The notes: generated from the letters alone by a model not told the origin. A DNA stretch of 64,000 nucleotides from Centroberyx gerrardi (GCF_048128805.1 NC_135998.1:30052992-30116991); one strand, 5' to 3'. Shown: positions 24,005-36,265, counted from the first letter of the stretch. Made by a program: numbers and translations.

Positions 24005-27000
24005 TTACTTGGCGGAGGAGGGGTCGAGGTGTTTGAGCACCCCGCCCACGAGGTGGAGGCTTCCGGTGATGAGGACGTGAACCTCGGTGGCCTCGCGGAG
24101 CGGCGCGGCTTTGGCCGTTACACTGGGTTTGACCGGTATGGCTCTCTTGGCCGGGTCCGCCAGGACAGAGTCCCTTCCCTGGGTGATCCACTGGAGGGCG
24201 CTAAGGATGCAGGGGAAGACCAGGGTGTCCATTTTGCTCTCGGGCACCAGCGGCAGGCTGTCCCGGATGAGCAGCTGTGCGCCGGGCTTGTCCCCCATGC
24301 AGTTGTGCAGACGCCAGCTCCTCTCGTTGTCCAGGCAGCGGGTCAGCATGTTCTCCACCGACACGTTAAAATTCTGCTGGTCTGAGAGGGGTGTGTGTGT
24401 GTGTGGAAGAGGTTGAGAAATTAGATTAGGAGTGTTACAAAGTTCAGTGACTTATAATATTGTTGTGATAAGACAAATGCACCTTTGTTATCGCAGAGAC
24501 AAGAAATCACAGATAAGATTCACAGATAAGATTCCTCCTCTGATATACACAATTCACAACTTGAAGTGCCTTTATGTCTGGATTATATTTATAAAGACAT
24601 GCCATATCAAACAATTCAGATGCTCATTAAGAGGTTATTGACCAGATTCGCATGGCTTAACAAGCCTTTGATGTAGGGTTCAACCAATATGGGGTTTTGA
24701 AGGCTGATATTTTTAGATTGCAGCTGCCAGTAGCCAATATTTTGTACTGATATTCAATAGTTTTCAATTTGACTTCCCATAGACAACCAGTGTACTATTA
24801 ATAACTTATAAATTACAAAATAAAAATTAAAAAAAAGACAAAATCCATCATATTGGAGTTGGATGACACTGCCTAAACCAATGTCCGATTTTGATTAAAG
24901 GCCAATATCAGCCCCATATATTGGTCCAACCCTACTTTTTTCTAGTGCAGCACATTCCTACCCGACAGGTTTGATACAATAATCTCACCTGCATTACATG
25001 ACGCAATGGCTTCAGTGATGTTGGGGCAGAACACAGCAAAATCAAAATGGCATGGCTGAAAAAGGGAAAAACATAAAATGGAAATCTAATGCATAACGCA
25101 AAGAGAACAATTCTTGTCTTGAGGCAAAATGTGTACTGTGTACATCACACAGTACATCCTATGGTACAACAGTGATTTTGCTTACTAGCTATTCAGACAA
25201 TAGCATATTTCTGTTTATTGCTGAAAGCAGTTTTCATACTCACCACCAGTAGTTTAAGCATGGCCGCTGAGTCTCTCTCTCCTGTGGCATTGAAGAGCAA
25301 AACTCTGGCCACAGGTCCACTACGACAGAAAGACGCAACAGTTGTATATGGGTGCTTGTTTAGCTGATTGCAATGAGTGTGTAGTCCCGTCTTTAAAAGT
25401 GTTTGGATAGCTAAGGCTAGGGCCAGCATTCAGTGTGGAAGTGCTCTAGCATCACCAATCATATCCGTTAAATGCCCGATTTACACTTGAAAATGCAGGT
25501 CTCAGTCCTCTAACAAGAGGACTGAGACCTGCGGTTTGTTAGGAGAGAGAACGTAATCCAAATCATAAGTAGTCACATCTGACAGCCAGCAAGTTCCTAA
25601 TGCTTGGAAAGCCTAGAATAAGAAAATGAAGCGAGGGCAAACAACAGTCTGGACTGATGCTCATATTCAGCTATTTCATCATGTGTACAGGTATAAACAC
25701 CAGAGAAGGTAAATTACAGCAAAGAGTGTAGACAAAGCGGCCACTTACTTTGCTTTTCTTTCATGCTGTGCTGCGGTGTCTCTGAACCAGTGTACGCAGG
25801 CCTGCATGCTGCGGGTGGTGTGAGCTCCATCCAGGAAGTAGGTGACTGTACTGTGTCTCAGCGTCTGGGTCCTTCCAGGCCACTCTGTGTCCGCCAGCCC
25901 TGGAGACCAAAGACAAATATATTGTCCCATTTACCTTCATAACAATAAATGAAACGATGTGTAAACAGTATATTTTTCTAAACCCTGGTTCACAAATACC
26001 TCAATTACCACTAGCGTCTTGGCTCTAAATGTATTACAAACTACTGGATGAGGCGGATGTACGTGGACCAGTGTGGCAGCGTGTTGGTAGTTTTTCTCAA
26101 AGCAAAGTGCGGGCAGTGGGGAAAGCTTTTCCTGAACATACCCACATGAGCAAAATTAGGTTGAGAGCTTTTTAACATCGATAGCAGTGAATTTTCTTCC
26201 TTATTACTTATTAAAATACTGAAAAAGCCTTTATTGCATGGCTATTTTAAAAGGGACATTAAAAATAGGGATGCACCGATCAACCGGCCGATAAACGTTC
26301 TACATATGTCATTGGTGTTCGGCCAGTCACTGTTTCACAAACAACAAAAAAAAGGTTTCAACTTCTATATCAAGAAAGCGTTCGAAAGTATGCCTAAAAA
26401 ATCTGAGCCAATTTGCATCATGCAGCAGAACATTAGTAGCGTAGGCATGTCATCCATCTGGCATTGGCAGTTCATTTCTGACTTTGTTTTGAATTTCACA
26501 GCCTATGAGATTAGAACAGTTTAATATACACAAAAGGCAAAGCCAATGCTGCTGCAATGAGAAGTTTTTCATGCGCTACCAGTGGCAGGAGGCGAGTAGG
26601 CAGTAGGCACTTCAGTCATCAAGCACACACTAACATGTAATTACTATGTTTGGATAAAACCTGTGATTTTTAGCCCCACGACTCGGGGCTCGAAAGATTG
26701 CAATGTTGGTCGGTCGGTTCCAGACTCCTGAATCTCATCCCGCCCACTCTTCAGATTTTGACGATGTTGCTCTAGTCAGCGGCTTGTTCTCGCTCGGAGA
26801 AACAATCGAGCCAATCAGAGCCTTTGTGGGCGGGACTAAAGTTTGAACTGTTCATGCAACGGTTTTTCATTGGCGTTTTGGCAGAATAATATTTGTTGAA
26901 ATCACCCCCTTAACCAACATATTGTCTTTACTGATATTTTTGTCAAAAATGACCAACATTCTTGGTAACGTTGGTAAATACGCCCAGCATCAGTGTCACT

Positions 27001-30000
27001 GAAAATAACGTCAGAGTGGCTGGATATGTCAGTCACTAGTGCTTGGTTCGGGGAAAATCGTGGGAACGAAATGGCCATTCAGTCTGAATATCAGGCTAAC
27101 TAAAATCATGATATAAATACTGACTTTTGAAAAAAAAAAAAAAAAAGACTGACAGAGAACGATTCCGTATTTTAAGGGACGTACAGCAACCCTATACTGT
27201 GTACGGCTAGGAAAACTCAGTATTACCATTTCAAAATGTTCTTCTGGGAAGATTTTACACTGGTGTGAACATTTTCCCACTACAACAAGCCGACCACTTA
27301 CCCCCACTACAAAGAACACAGGGATCTAAACATGGCAAACTCTGTTGCGGGGTGTTAGACTCTTGGTCTTGTTTTTACACATGGATAGGCAGCTCTGTCA
27401 TGCAGGCATAAGAACGATCTGTTAAACACAGCGCTACGCTGGAATTGTACTATTTAATCAGCCACAGAAAACCTGATCGGTACATTCCTAAAGTGACGTG
27501 TTTGTGTGTTAAGTGTGCGTTCTTCTTCAGGACTCACCTTTCACCATGATGGGGCTCGGCTTGAAGCGAGTGGCCTGAGGCACCGCTGCATTCTCAACAT
27601 TGGTGGAGGGAAAGCTTTTGTCTGTTGGGAGAAGATGATGACACTGCCTTATTTGTAGTTATGTTGTGTTGGCGTCAACATGGCCGTGGCGTCAATGTGC
27701 CATTCTAGCTGCCTCCTCAGAACGCTTTCATTTTGAAAGAGGAGCAGAGGGGAGAAGTGTCTCGGCCAGATTGGTCAATATGCAGAAGTATAGCTTTGGC
27801 TTTGTCTAACAATACACTTCCTGCCACAAGGCAAAAAGTTGCATATTGTATCTTTAAGTACGAGCGCACCACTCGTACAAATGTTAAGGCCTTCCCATCC
27901 CACCTGGTAGGCATCGTCTCTGCAGCCAGGTGTGACTCAGCTGGAGTGCCAGAGTGGCGTTGGAGCGCTGATGCTGCCCTGCCAGGCCCAGACGCAAAGG
28001 TCCACAGTCCACCTGGTAGTCCTCCAGCTCTGGACAAACCCACAGGGGACACTGAAAGAACAGGTTAGGTGGTGTTAAAATAATACAGAGTAGCTGGAGG
28101 CTACGTTCAAAAGGTAAAGCTTTGTAATTAAGCCAAGTCTATCCAACTAATCCATGTCATTATGAGAGCAATCCCTGACTGAGAACAGTTTATTATTTGC
28201 ATGGTTACTCACCCTTATCTCTTTGGCCCTCTCTTTGAGCACAGCCACTGGACCTTCTGGCTGCTTGACGGTGAAGGCAGGAACCCCAGGCTGAAAACAC
28301 ATGTAAACATTCCTTCCAAAACATTCCTCATTTCAGCACAGAATTAGGAAAAATTGCATTTGATTATTATGCCCCACATAAGTGGAATAGCCTGCAGAAC
28401 TTGCTAAAATTGAATAGCTTGATTCCATTTGATCGTTTTAAACGTCTCTGTATGATACTATGAGCTGATGTCTGTCGTCTTATTTGTCAGTTGTAACTTG
28501 TGTCTTATGTGTGCATTAAGTTGTTTTAAGCTGTGTGTAGTTATATGCTATATGTTCTTGTAATCAGGGCGCCACTGAAAAAGAGAGCTTGCTCTCAACT
28601 GGCCCTCCCTGAATAAATAAAGGTGAAATGAAAAATTTTTTTTTTTTTTTTAAATGTACATGACTAGCAGCCAAGGAGATGGCAGACTTTTACAGAGGAA
28701 TTTGAACAAGCAGAGCAATAAATACAAAGGCTGACAAGGAGTATTTTTTGGACACACTGCCAACACACCTTGAAGATGCCGCCTTTTTGCCAAGCAATCT
28801 TTTCAATGGTGTCCCCAAGAATCTGAGTGTGGTCTATGCCCAGAGATGAGATGCCACACACCCACGGCCTCCTGCCAGTGACAGACAGACAGAGGGATAA
28901 ACAAATCATTGTTAGAAGGGTTGTAATAAACCCTATACATGGTTATGGTCACGCAACAGTACATTTCAGTTTAGATACTTCATTTAAAGTGGAAATTCTT
29001 ATTTTTTTATTTAGTCTCCATCTTTGTTACTCAGTGCTCATTGCTGTGGTGTTTCTGCACTGCACTTCCGGGATCACCTGTCAATCAAACAGTGTGTCCA
29101 ATACTGTGATGTTCTTCTTCTGTTTATCAAAAACCAACCACTAATGACTAACAACCATTATTTTAAATAAAATAGGTTCCATCATGATTCTCCAAATTTA
29201 CTTATATGCATCTACATTTCATTTAGTGTCACATTAACCTGAGCAGATAATATTTAACTAACTTCTTTTCCCCCATTTGGTACAGCAACACTGGCTCCTC
29301 AGCCAGTATTAACAAGATATTCCTAGAAGTATCTCCTGAATTTACCACCAGGCCTATGAAGCCTATAAGTTGTCCCTGGAGATTTGCATTCAACTCAACT
29401 TCCTGCTTACAACCAATCTGGGGGAGTCTTTAGAAAAAATAGAGTTCTCTCTGTTAATGGAGCTGCATTGCGGGATAAAATGGTGTTACTGTTCAACATG
29501 TTTGCGTTTGTGCAGTGGAACTCAAAGTGTTTTAGGCACGGTACAGTAGTCAGTAGAGTTTTGGACTTTGGCCAAGGGGCTCAGCATGGGGATATTATGT
29601 TGGAGAAAGGAGCATTCAGTGGGCAAACTGATTAACGTGAGCTTCAACCTTCAAGTAATTCAATTTGTACAATAGGATAGCAAACTTTTGGCTAAACTGA
29701 TAACTTGTTTGATCCTTGATCAGATGCCCAGATTTCCAACACCCGTTATTGTTTTGGATAAAGTACCCACTAAATGGTGTTTATGTATTAAAGGCTTATA
29801 GGATAGAAAGGAAAAGTTACTAAATGATACAGTGCAGATGTTTGGTATCAGCATTGATCTTAGGGTATCAAAATGTATCAAAAGCTTCAGAATGCCAGAT
29901 TCATAAAATGAAAAGTAATTTTTGTTAATTTTGTTTGTACTGAGGAAACCAACTCAGCATGGTCTCATTCTATAGAGAAAAGCCAACAGGGTGCATAAAT

Positions 30001-33000
30001 GTTACAAAGAAAATCATATACTTTATCCCATAATGAGATGTCCTTTTAAGATATAAATGTTGAAGAATTTAATGATACCCAGCCCTAGAAGTTGATTTTA
30101 ATTGGAGTTGCACAAGCAAAACAACACGCAATTTGTGATAAGCTGTGACTAGCTTGGCACTTTGAGAAGGTGTGGCAGTCACACCACATTTTTTCATTTC
30201 AGTCTGTGGCTTCAATCAGGAAAAACTCCTGGCACAATAAAAAGGTTACTTTAGGCTATATATTCATTCATAGGCACAGAAACTAGGCTACAGAGCAATC
30301 AAGCCCAGAGAAAAAAACAGGCAGGCTAAAATAAAGCCTGAAAACAGTGTGAAAAATCACTATAATATTCCTATAGTATTACTATTAGTGTGTCTATGGT
30401 ACTCTATAGTGAGTTTATAGAGAGTAGGTATCATTCATTCATTGGTTATCCAATGTTGCTGTGTCCGTGTGTCGGCTCTGACATGCACGTCTAAATGTTG
30501 GATCAAAAACGTGTCTGGTGGACATTGGCCTTTAGAACCTGGAACCTCTGGCCTGGCAAACCTGCGCTTTACCAAACGAGCTAAACTGAAGGTGATGCTG
30601 CAATAAAGTTTTGAAATTTTTGGGACTGAGCAACCGACAGTGTAACAAAAATAAGAGTATGCGTTAACATCGGTTGAACAGTATGCAAGTATAAATAAGG
30701 AAAAAATACAGATACATTATGTAGAAGAATGTTATAAATCATAAAAAATGTGTGTTCCATTTAGTTTGCCTGCAAAAGAATAATGACAAAGAGAGGAAAA
30801 TAGACCAAATATCAAGGTTTAGCAGTTTAGTCTAGCCAGCTGCTCCACACTAGTAACAGTAAAGCACATGATGAAGCCTGTATGTTAAAGGGGAAATAAG
30901 TAAGACTTTTACTGTACTAGCACAAAATGACCATGTATCTGTGGGGAGTTAAGAGTCTTTTTTTATACTATGTATCAATGCCATTCTTTTACAGATGCTC
31001 ATTGTTCACAAGTCGCTAATCTGGAGTCTGAGTCGAGTCTGAAGTCATTTGAGGACAAGTCCAAGCTGAGTCTGAATAAAATATCTGACCAAGAACATAA
31101 AGGACAACAAATCTAATTCACAATGTGAGTCTGGAAGTGATTATAACAATCGACAGCAGCAATGTATCGGGGTCCACATTTAAAGGAATCTTACCTTATA
31201 ATGTTAGTGCAGTCGTACGCTCCACCGATCCCAACTTCAATGACAGCTAAATCTACCTAAATCACAGGAAGACAGAAAGGTTTTTAGATATAAGACCAAC
31301 TGGTGAAATGTTTTTTAGGTGTTCGGCTTTTATACAGAGTTTGTTCCATGTTGTTTTTACCTTTGCGTTTACCTGACTGCATAACCAGTTTCCCTTTGGG
31401 ACAATAAAAGGTATTGAACTGAACTGTCTGTTTTGTTCTTGTGTTGAAAGGACGTGTTTTAATCACTTTTTGGGTTCAAGCTTTGGCCCTGTGTGTGTGT
31501 GTGTGTGTGTGTGTATTGGACAGTAGCACTCCCGGTTACCTGAAGCTACATCGAGCTCTACAGTGAAGTAAGTGACAAAAGATTGAAAATCACAACACAA
31601 CACACAGAGGCAACACAAGCCTGCCGATGTACCTTCTCCTGAAGAAACACGTGGAAGGCCAAGATGGTGAGGAAACGGAAGTAGGCGGGCATCGTCCCCC
31701 CATGGGCATCCTGAGGAGGTCAAAGGTTAGAAAGTGGCAGTAAGGTTTTAATCAAACAATTAAGGCAGCTGAGCAGCAATGTGGCCAAAATATTTAAGCG
31801 GTCACGAGGGACACAGAGTGATAGTAATTTAAACAATGTCACATGAGGCACATGCTCCGTCTAATGACAGACAGGAGGTCACACTTCAATCTGACAACCT
31901 GAGGCACAGACACTAGACAGCAGTGGGGAGTTAAATTCAGGCCATTCATGAAAATATGTTTGAGGATCAAGTAAAATGCCAGTGAAATCACCATTTGGAA
32001 TGGCTGGCATTTGTTTTTGACTAGAAAAAATGACTCAATTGAACCATTTAACTGTGTGAGTATAGTGAATGAGTTTAATTCCTAGCATGCAGCACTTTCT
32101 TCCATTTTCATTTAAAGCAACAACAAACATTATAAAAATGAGAAGGTATTGCATGTGCATTTTCGCATGGCCTACCTTAGTTTCATCCAGCCGCCCGTAA
32201 ACCTGCCAGAAATACTTTGTGAAGAGCTCTTTCCCAATGGGCTGCCCATTGATTCGAATCCTCTCCCTTACTTGTACCAAATGTGGGGAACTGCAAACAA
32301 GGAGGACTTGTTAGAAATCAAAACAAAAGGTCTGTTTAGCCACATTTTACTTATGTTGCATTCATATAAAAGATAAAAATAATCACGTGACTGCACAGAA
32401 ATAAGCTCTTAAATATTACATGGCTCTCCAACAATAATCCTGTTTGGGGGGATTAAGGGTGGTAACAGGCGACAGAACAATTACAGCTAGAAACTGAAGA
32501 GTACGGGCTGGAGAGTATGGCCATGTAGGTTCTAGGGAAGGTCAATGCCAGAACAAGGTTTTTAGCTAGGAGGTCTCATCTGTTGGAAAAGGACTGCCTT
32601 AGACTACTAGCAAACAGTTTGGCTCGATGTCACTTTGATTACGCCCGTTTGTCATGGTATGAAGGTCTGTCTATGCTGTTAAAGAAGAAACTTCCGGCCT
32701 CTCAAAATAGACCGGTCAGGGTGGTGTTGGGTATTGGCCCTCAAGAAGATGTAGGCAAACGGCATTTCCAAAAACTGAACTAAACCTGTGGAAAACGGAG
32801 CGAGCCAACTTAGGCTCCACAATGTGCATGAGATTATCAATAACCAGGCTCCCAAATACCTTACAAACTATTTTCCTAGAGTGGTTTGGACTTGTGAGGC
32901 AGGTGATGTGGCTGTTGCTGAATAGTCCAGTTCAGCATATGGCAGAAGATAAGTTGTTCTACCTTTTGACCTCTTGTCAACACAAAAGTAATATATTCCT

Positions 33001-35147
33001 TTATCTGAATTGGCTGTTTCTCCCTCATCATTTGGGTCAAAGCCAAAAATGAATCCCAAGTGCAAAACTAATGTTATTCTCTTTTTACCCAAATCTGACA
33101 TCAGAAATTGCAGCTTCTCTCTGTATTCTTCAGTGCGATATCAAACCGATTAAGCTTATCAAATTAAACAAATGATCATCAGTACTGTTGTGGAAATAAA
33201 CTTGACTTGGATTTCACCATGTAAATTGAAGAATCTGGGGCATCTTGAACATTTTTATGTGTTGCACAAATACTACAAATAATAATGCAGTTTTACCTGT
33301 AAAATCCTGTACGGAAGCCATAACTTCTCAAAATTTGCTCTGTGAAAGCACATGTTGACCCCTGAAAGATTGACATCGACAACAAATTCTTAGGTGCCAC
33401 CCTCATATAGCTGCTGTGACAATTAAGATCACAATAGCACTTATAACACTTTAAACATATGCTTGCATAATACTTTGCCATTGTTTGCTCAATATGAGCT
33501 TGGAGCTCACTATTACAATATGACAACACACACATGCAACTTGTGTGTCCAGTCCACTCACCTTGCCCTTTGTTCCCGTCACATGAATAATATTGAGATG
33601 ATCGAGCTCCTCAACCTTTGGCACACACACACACACACACGCGCACACACACACACACACACACACTTCCGATAAGACTAAAGACAATAACAACTCCATC
33701 TGTGACAACAGTGACCAGCAATACTCTTACGTAATATAGCTGATCCTTGAACAAATATCACAGTTGACATAACAAACTCACTGTGAGGCCGGCTCGCTCG
33801 AGGAAGCCCCTCATGGCCTGGAGCTGGAGCTGAGGGTGCCCCCGCTCCCGCCGGACCTGCTCCAGGGCGCTGGCATTGGTCTGTAGCGTGTTCAGAGTGC
33901 AAATTGCATCCTGTGTCAAAACCAAAGAGTACAATGTTTAGGATCACAGCATGCTTGACCTACAACATGACTGCAGACAGATTGGTATTGCAATAGAACG
34001 CACTTTAACAGGCTTTGGCACATTACTGTACAACACACAAGTCAACCATAACATTAACAAGACAGGCACTGTTACCATTTTCATTTGCATGCATTTGCAT
34101 GTTCAGCAAACATGACTGTGGCCGTCTGAAAGTATAATTGCTTCATTGCTGGGAACTAGTTCTACCTGATTATTGCACTTACTTGGCCCATCAACAATAA
34201 CTCGCATAAGGTTTGACAGAAAGATAATCTGTTATGGAAGAACTGAAGTGGGGTCAAGTCACTCTGATAAACAAAAATAACACGGAAGAGATGAGACCAA
34301 TTTAATAGTCTTGACATAACATTAACAAGGCTGGCACTGTTACCATTTTCATTTGGATGTTCAATAACAAGTTGTAAGAAGTTAAGGAAAGCCAGGGTCT
34401 CGTGACAGTAATATACAAGTCCAGCTCTTAAACGAATTCTGCTAACGTACCAACAACTCCCATAACGTAAAAAGGCAAACGTAACAGTTTATACAATATC
34501 TGAGGCGCTTTGTCACTCTGACAGAAAAACACGACAACATAGTAGAAATAAGACCAATTTGACAGCTGCTACGTTGTCCTGACTTGGCTTCTAAGCTTCT
34601 ATGGTGAACTTTACTTCAGAAACATTTTGGTTTAGTTGACCTACTAGCTCTCAGACCACGTGTTAACAGACTGAACTTGAACTTTGATAACGTGCCAGGA
34701 GAAAAGTGGGCTTCAAGTGTGATGTGACTGTCCATACAGTCGGCTTCTGATGTAACAGCCCACCAACTAACTTAGCATAGCACTTGACACCAGACACCAC
34801 CAGCCAACCTGCCGACAATGCTAACTGAAGTTTGTGCAGCGACATGTGGCCCAGTCAGCCATGTTTCTATCCATCTGGAAACTGTGCACTGACTCCGAGT
34901 TATGTTATAAACTTGTCAAACTAGCACCGGAGGCTAGCTAGCTCGCTAGCATCCCGAGCAGCCTGTGGAGCAGCTGACAGTCAGCAGCGTCGTGTACCTG
35001 GTACTCCATGCCGGGTATCTGAGGCGCAGTCTTGGTACTGTAGTATGTGACTGACAGGTTGCTCAGCTTTGGTGTCCAGTCCTGCTTTCGGAGCCGCGCG
35101 GCAAACACGGAGCCCCGCTGCCACACGCGCGCCAAGCACACCATCAT
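24005..35147 (-). CDS. fpgs: Folylpolyglutamate synthase (15 coding exons, 578 aa)
   Basis: ATP-dependent ligase that adds gamma-linked glutamates to folates, retaining them in cytosol and mitochondria. Coding exons in transcript order: 35147-34998, 33910-33782, 33615-33562, 33361-33297, 32290-32176, 31710-31633, 31256-31195, 28871-28769, 28290-28213, 28051-27904, 27621-27538, 25899-25749, 25319-25244, 25055-24989, 24381-24005. All are GT-AG and the phases join to 578 codons; human is about 587 aa. The P-loop GTKGKGS lies at about residues 107-113, split between exons 3 and 4. [11 protein letters not shown] is at about 206-216, GIDHT at 229-233, LDGAHT at 378-383 and the C-terminal TGSLHLVGG at 559-567. 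The first ATG ([21 protein letters not shown]) gives a basic mitochondrial leader. An internal ATG at residue 47 (MEYQ, end of exon 1) matches the cytosolic start in mammals. An in-frame TTG 11 codons upstream was not used as start. Confidence 0.97.
24674..24934. mobile_element. hAT-like MITE in fpgs intron 14
   Basis: Ends TAGGGTTCAACCAATATGGG and, inverted, TAGGGTTGGACCAATATATG. Same family as the outer element at 9542-10201 (TAGGGTTAGACCGATATATG). 261 bp, non-coding. Flanking octamers match only partly, so the target duplication has decayed. Confidence 0.75.
25495..25532. repeat. Perfect 17-bp hairpin with 4-nt loop in fpgs intron 12
   Basis: Arms GCAGGTCTCAGTCCTCT (25495-25511) and its exact reverse complement (25516-25532) flank the loop AACA. 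Flanking sequence is unique; no transposon features. Confidence 0.95.
26266..27490. mobile_element. Non-autonomous hAT-like element in fpgs intron 11
   Basis: Ends TAGGGATGCACCGATCAACC (26266-26285) and, inverted, TAGGAATGTACCGATCAGGT (27490-27471), 15 of 20 identical. The 1.2-kb interior has no transposase frame and includes an A-run near 27128. No matching 8-bp target duplication is visible, so the two ends could belong to different insertions. Confidence 0.6.
28368..28655 (+). mobile_element. LINE 3' end in fpgs intron 8
   Basis: Starts with a decayed coding stretch ([20 protein letters not shown]) typical of the C-terminus of fish LINE ORF2. After an AT-rich 3'UTR comes GAAAAAGAGAGCTTGCTCTC and AATAAATAAAGGTGAAATGA with a T-run. 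Opposite strand to fpgs. 5'-truncated. Confidence 0.7.
28872..31194 (-). other. fpgs intron 7, the longest fpgs intron
   Basis: 2.3 kb without coding sequence. Apart from the SINE remnant at 30427-30592 it is AT-rich unique sequence. A plus-strand open frame at 29384-29635 has no recognised similarity and is treated as chance. Confidence 0.6.
30427..30592 (-). mobile_element. tRNA-derived SINE remnant in fpgs intron 7
   Basis: On the minus strand the head reads GTTTAGCTCGTTTGGTAAAG with a later AGAGGTTCCAGGTTC, resembling tRNA A and B boxes. A body of about 90 bp ends in an AATGAATGAATG tail at the left. Diverged; family not named. Confidence 0.5.
31370..31428 (+). repeat. Non-LTR 3' tail fragment in fpgs intron 6
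   Basis: CAGTTTCCCTTTGGGACAAT followed by AAAAGGTATTGAACTGAACTG matches the conserved tail and simple-repeat ending of many teleost LINE/SINE copies. Short fragment. Confidence 0.5.
31491..31514. repeat. (GT)n microsatellite
   Basis: Simple GT array in fpgs intron 6. Confidence 0.95.
32530..33060 (+). mobile_element. LINE ORF2 C-terminal remnant in fpgs intron 4
   Basis: Reads [20 protein letters not shown] then [20 protein letters not shown] and [13 protein letters not shown], and in another frame [19 protein letters not shown]. These match the region after the reverse-transcriptase core of fish non-LTR elements. Frame breaks and stops show it is dead. Antisense to fpgs. Confidence 0.7.
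33622..33666. repeat. (CA)n microsatellite at fpgs exon 3 acceptor
   Basis: CA array with one GC interruption ending 6 bp from the exon 3 boundary (33615). On the transcribed strand it is (GT)n followed by GCCAAAG, so it occupies the normal polypyrimidine-tract position. Confidence 0.95.
34040..34560. repeat. Imperfect tandem duplication of about 265 bp in fpgs intron 1
   Basis: ACTGTTACCATTTTCATTTG occurs near 34068 and again near 34340, each preceded by CATAACATTAACAAG. Later matches in the same order (GTCACTCTGA, then AGACCAATTT) near 34257/34512 and 34293/34551 suggest two diverged copies of one unit. Confidence 0.6.
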
Positions 35148-35176
35148 GGGGCTCGTGCTGCAACGGGAAGGCACAG

Positions 35177-35186
35177 CCAAATATGG
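35177..35186. promoter_or_regulatory. CArG-type box CCAAATATGG
   Basis: Exact CC(A/T)6GG match, 30 bp upstream of the first fpgs ATG and 22 bp from the CRE. In the 5'UTR or core promoter. SRF binding is only inferred. Confidence 0.35.
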
Positions 35187-35208
35187 GCGGTTCCTGTCAC
35201 AGGCGTGA

Positions 35209-35216
35209 TGACGTCA
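35209..35216. promoter_or_regulatory. Consensus CRE (ATF/CREB) TGACGTCA
   Basis: Exact palindromic TGACGTCA about 62 bp upstream of the first fpgs ATG, within a locally GC-rich stretch. Match is direct; binding is inferred. Confidence 0.5.
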
Positions 35217-35957
35217 CGACACGCCTCCTCCCTGCCTCCTCCTGCAAGTGGCAGAGCCTCTGTCAATGGCTCTGGCAAGTGGTATTCAACTTTTTGTTTT
35301 TTAATGTTAGCTTACAAAATACAATATACACACTATACCTACACTGCCAATAAGAAAGATATGAATGAGATATTTGCTTTAGATTCTGAGTGTGATATTT
35401 ACTCTAGATTTTTGAATGTGATATTTGCCCCACAATAATTTCAGAGTATCATCAGCACTTCTATTTTTAGTATCAACATAAAGAAAGTCCTAATGAGATA
35501 AATTCATAGTGCACATCACAGTAAGTAGTACAAAACTGACGTATTATATGAGGATAGAAGAGGCATAAATTGATGTTTTTTCTTCTGAAAATATTACTGA
35601 TTTTGTTTAGATCGGTGATTGCTTGCCTATGATGATCACTTTTGTAGTTGATATTATTCCTCCGGGTCGCCAGGAGGCGCTGTCTCTCTTCTGTTTTCCA
35701 TCATTCGCACGAGTGTTATTGCTGCCTTCATGTGCTGTCGGAAATATCACAATTTACGCTTAACTATTGTAAGTATCGTAATTTACCCACATGTAGGACC
35801 CAACGACCTATGAAGTACGACCCGACAAAGTGGTAAACACACCCGGGAAACATTATAATGATAGGATATAATAATGGGAAAGTCGAACTTTTCTGTGACA
35901 ACATGTTATCAAGATGTGACACATAGAAGCTGTCAAAAACTAATGGCAAAAGTAATG

Positions 35958-35962
35958 TATTA

Positions 35963-36004
<42 letters not shown>
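35958..36004. repeat. (TTA)n microsatellite
   Basis: Trinucleotide array in the fpgs/cdk9 intergenic interval. Confidence 0.95.
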
Positions 36005-36265
36005 TATACATAATTGGTGTTGTCTGTTTCTATTTGTACTCTTTGTTTGAACTTCTAGTTGTTACACATTGTTTTATTGAATTAATTAAAACACCAATTT
36101 AATAGCTGACACACATTTTCTCTTTTTCAGTGTGCTGCAGCACACTTTGTGCCGCTTTATTTCTAAAATGACACCACAGAACTACTTTTGTTACAGGGTC
36201 TATTTTTTTTGTATTTCAACCAAAAGCACCTGAAGGCGCCGACCAGTCAAGGGGCTTGAGAGGTG

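Noticed and set aside
23996-24416. Plus-strand frames of 109 and 129 codons
   Set aside because: Antisense shadows of the last fpgs exon.
29384-29635. 83-codon frame in fpgs intron 7
   Set aside because: No similarity to any family I know and no splice or promoter context.
30530-30592. A functional tRNA gene on the minus strand
   Set aside because: Only A- and B-box-like words are present, the cloverleaf does not close, and a SINE body with AATG tail follows.
35148-35180. Upstream extension of fpgs starting at 35180
   Set aside because: That start is a TTG codon; the first ATG in frame is at 35147 and already gives a mitochondrial leader.
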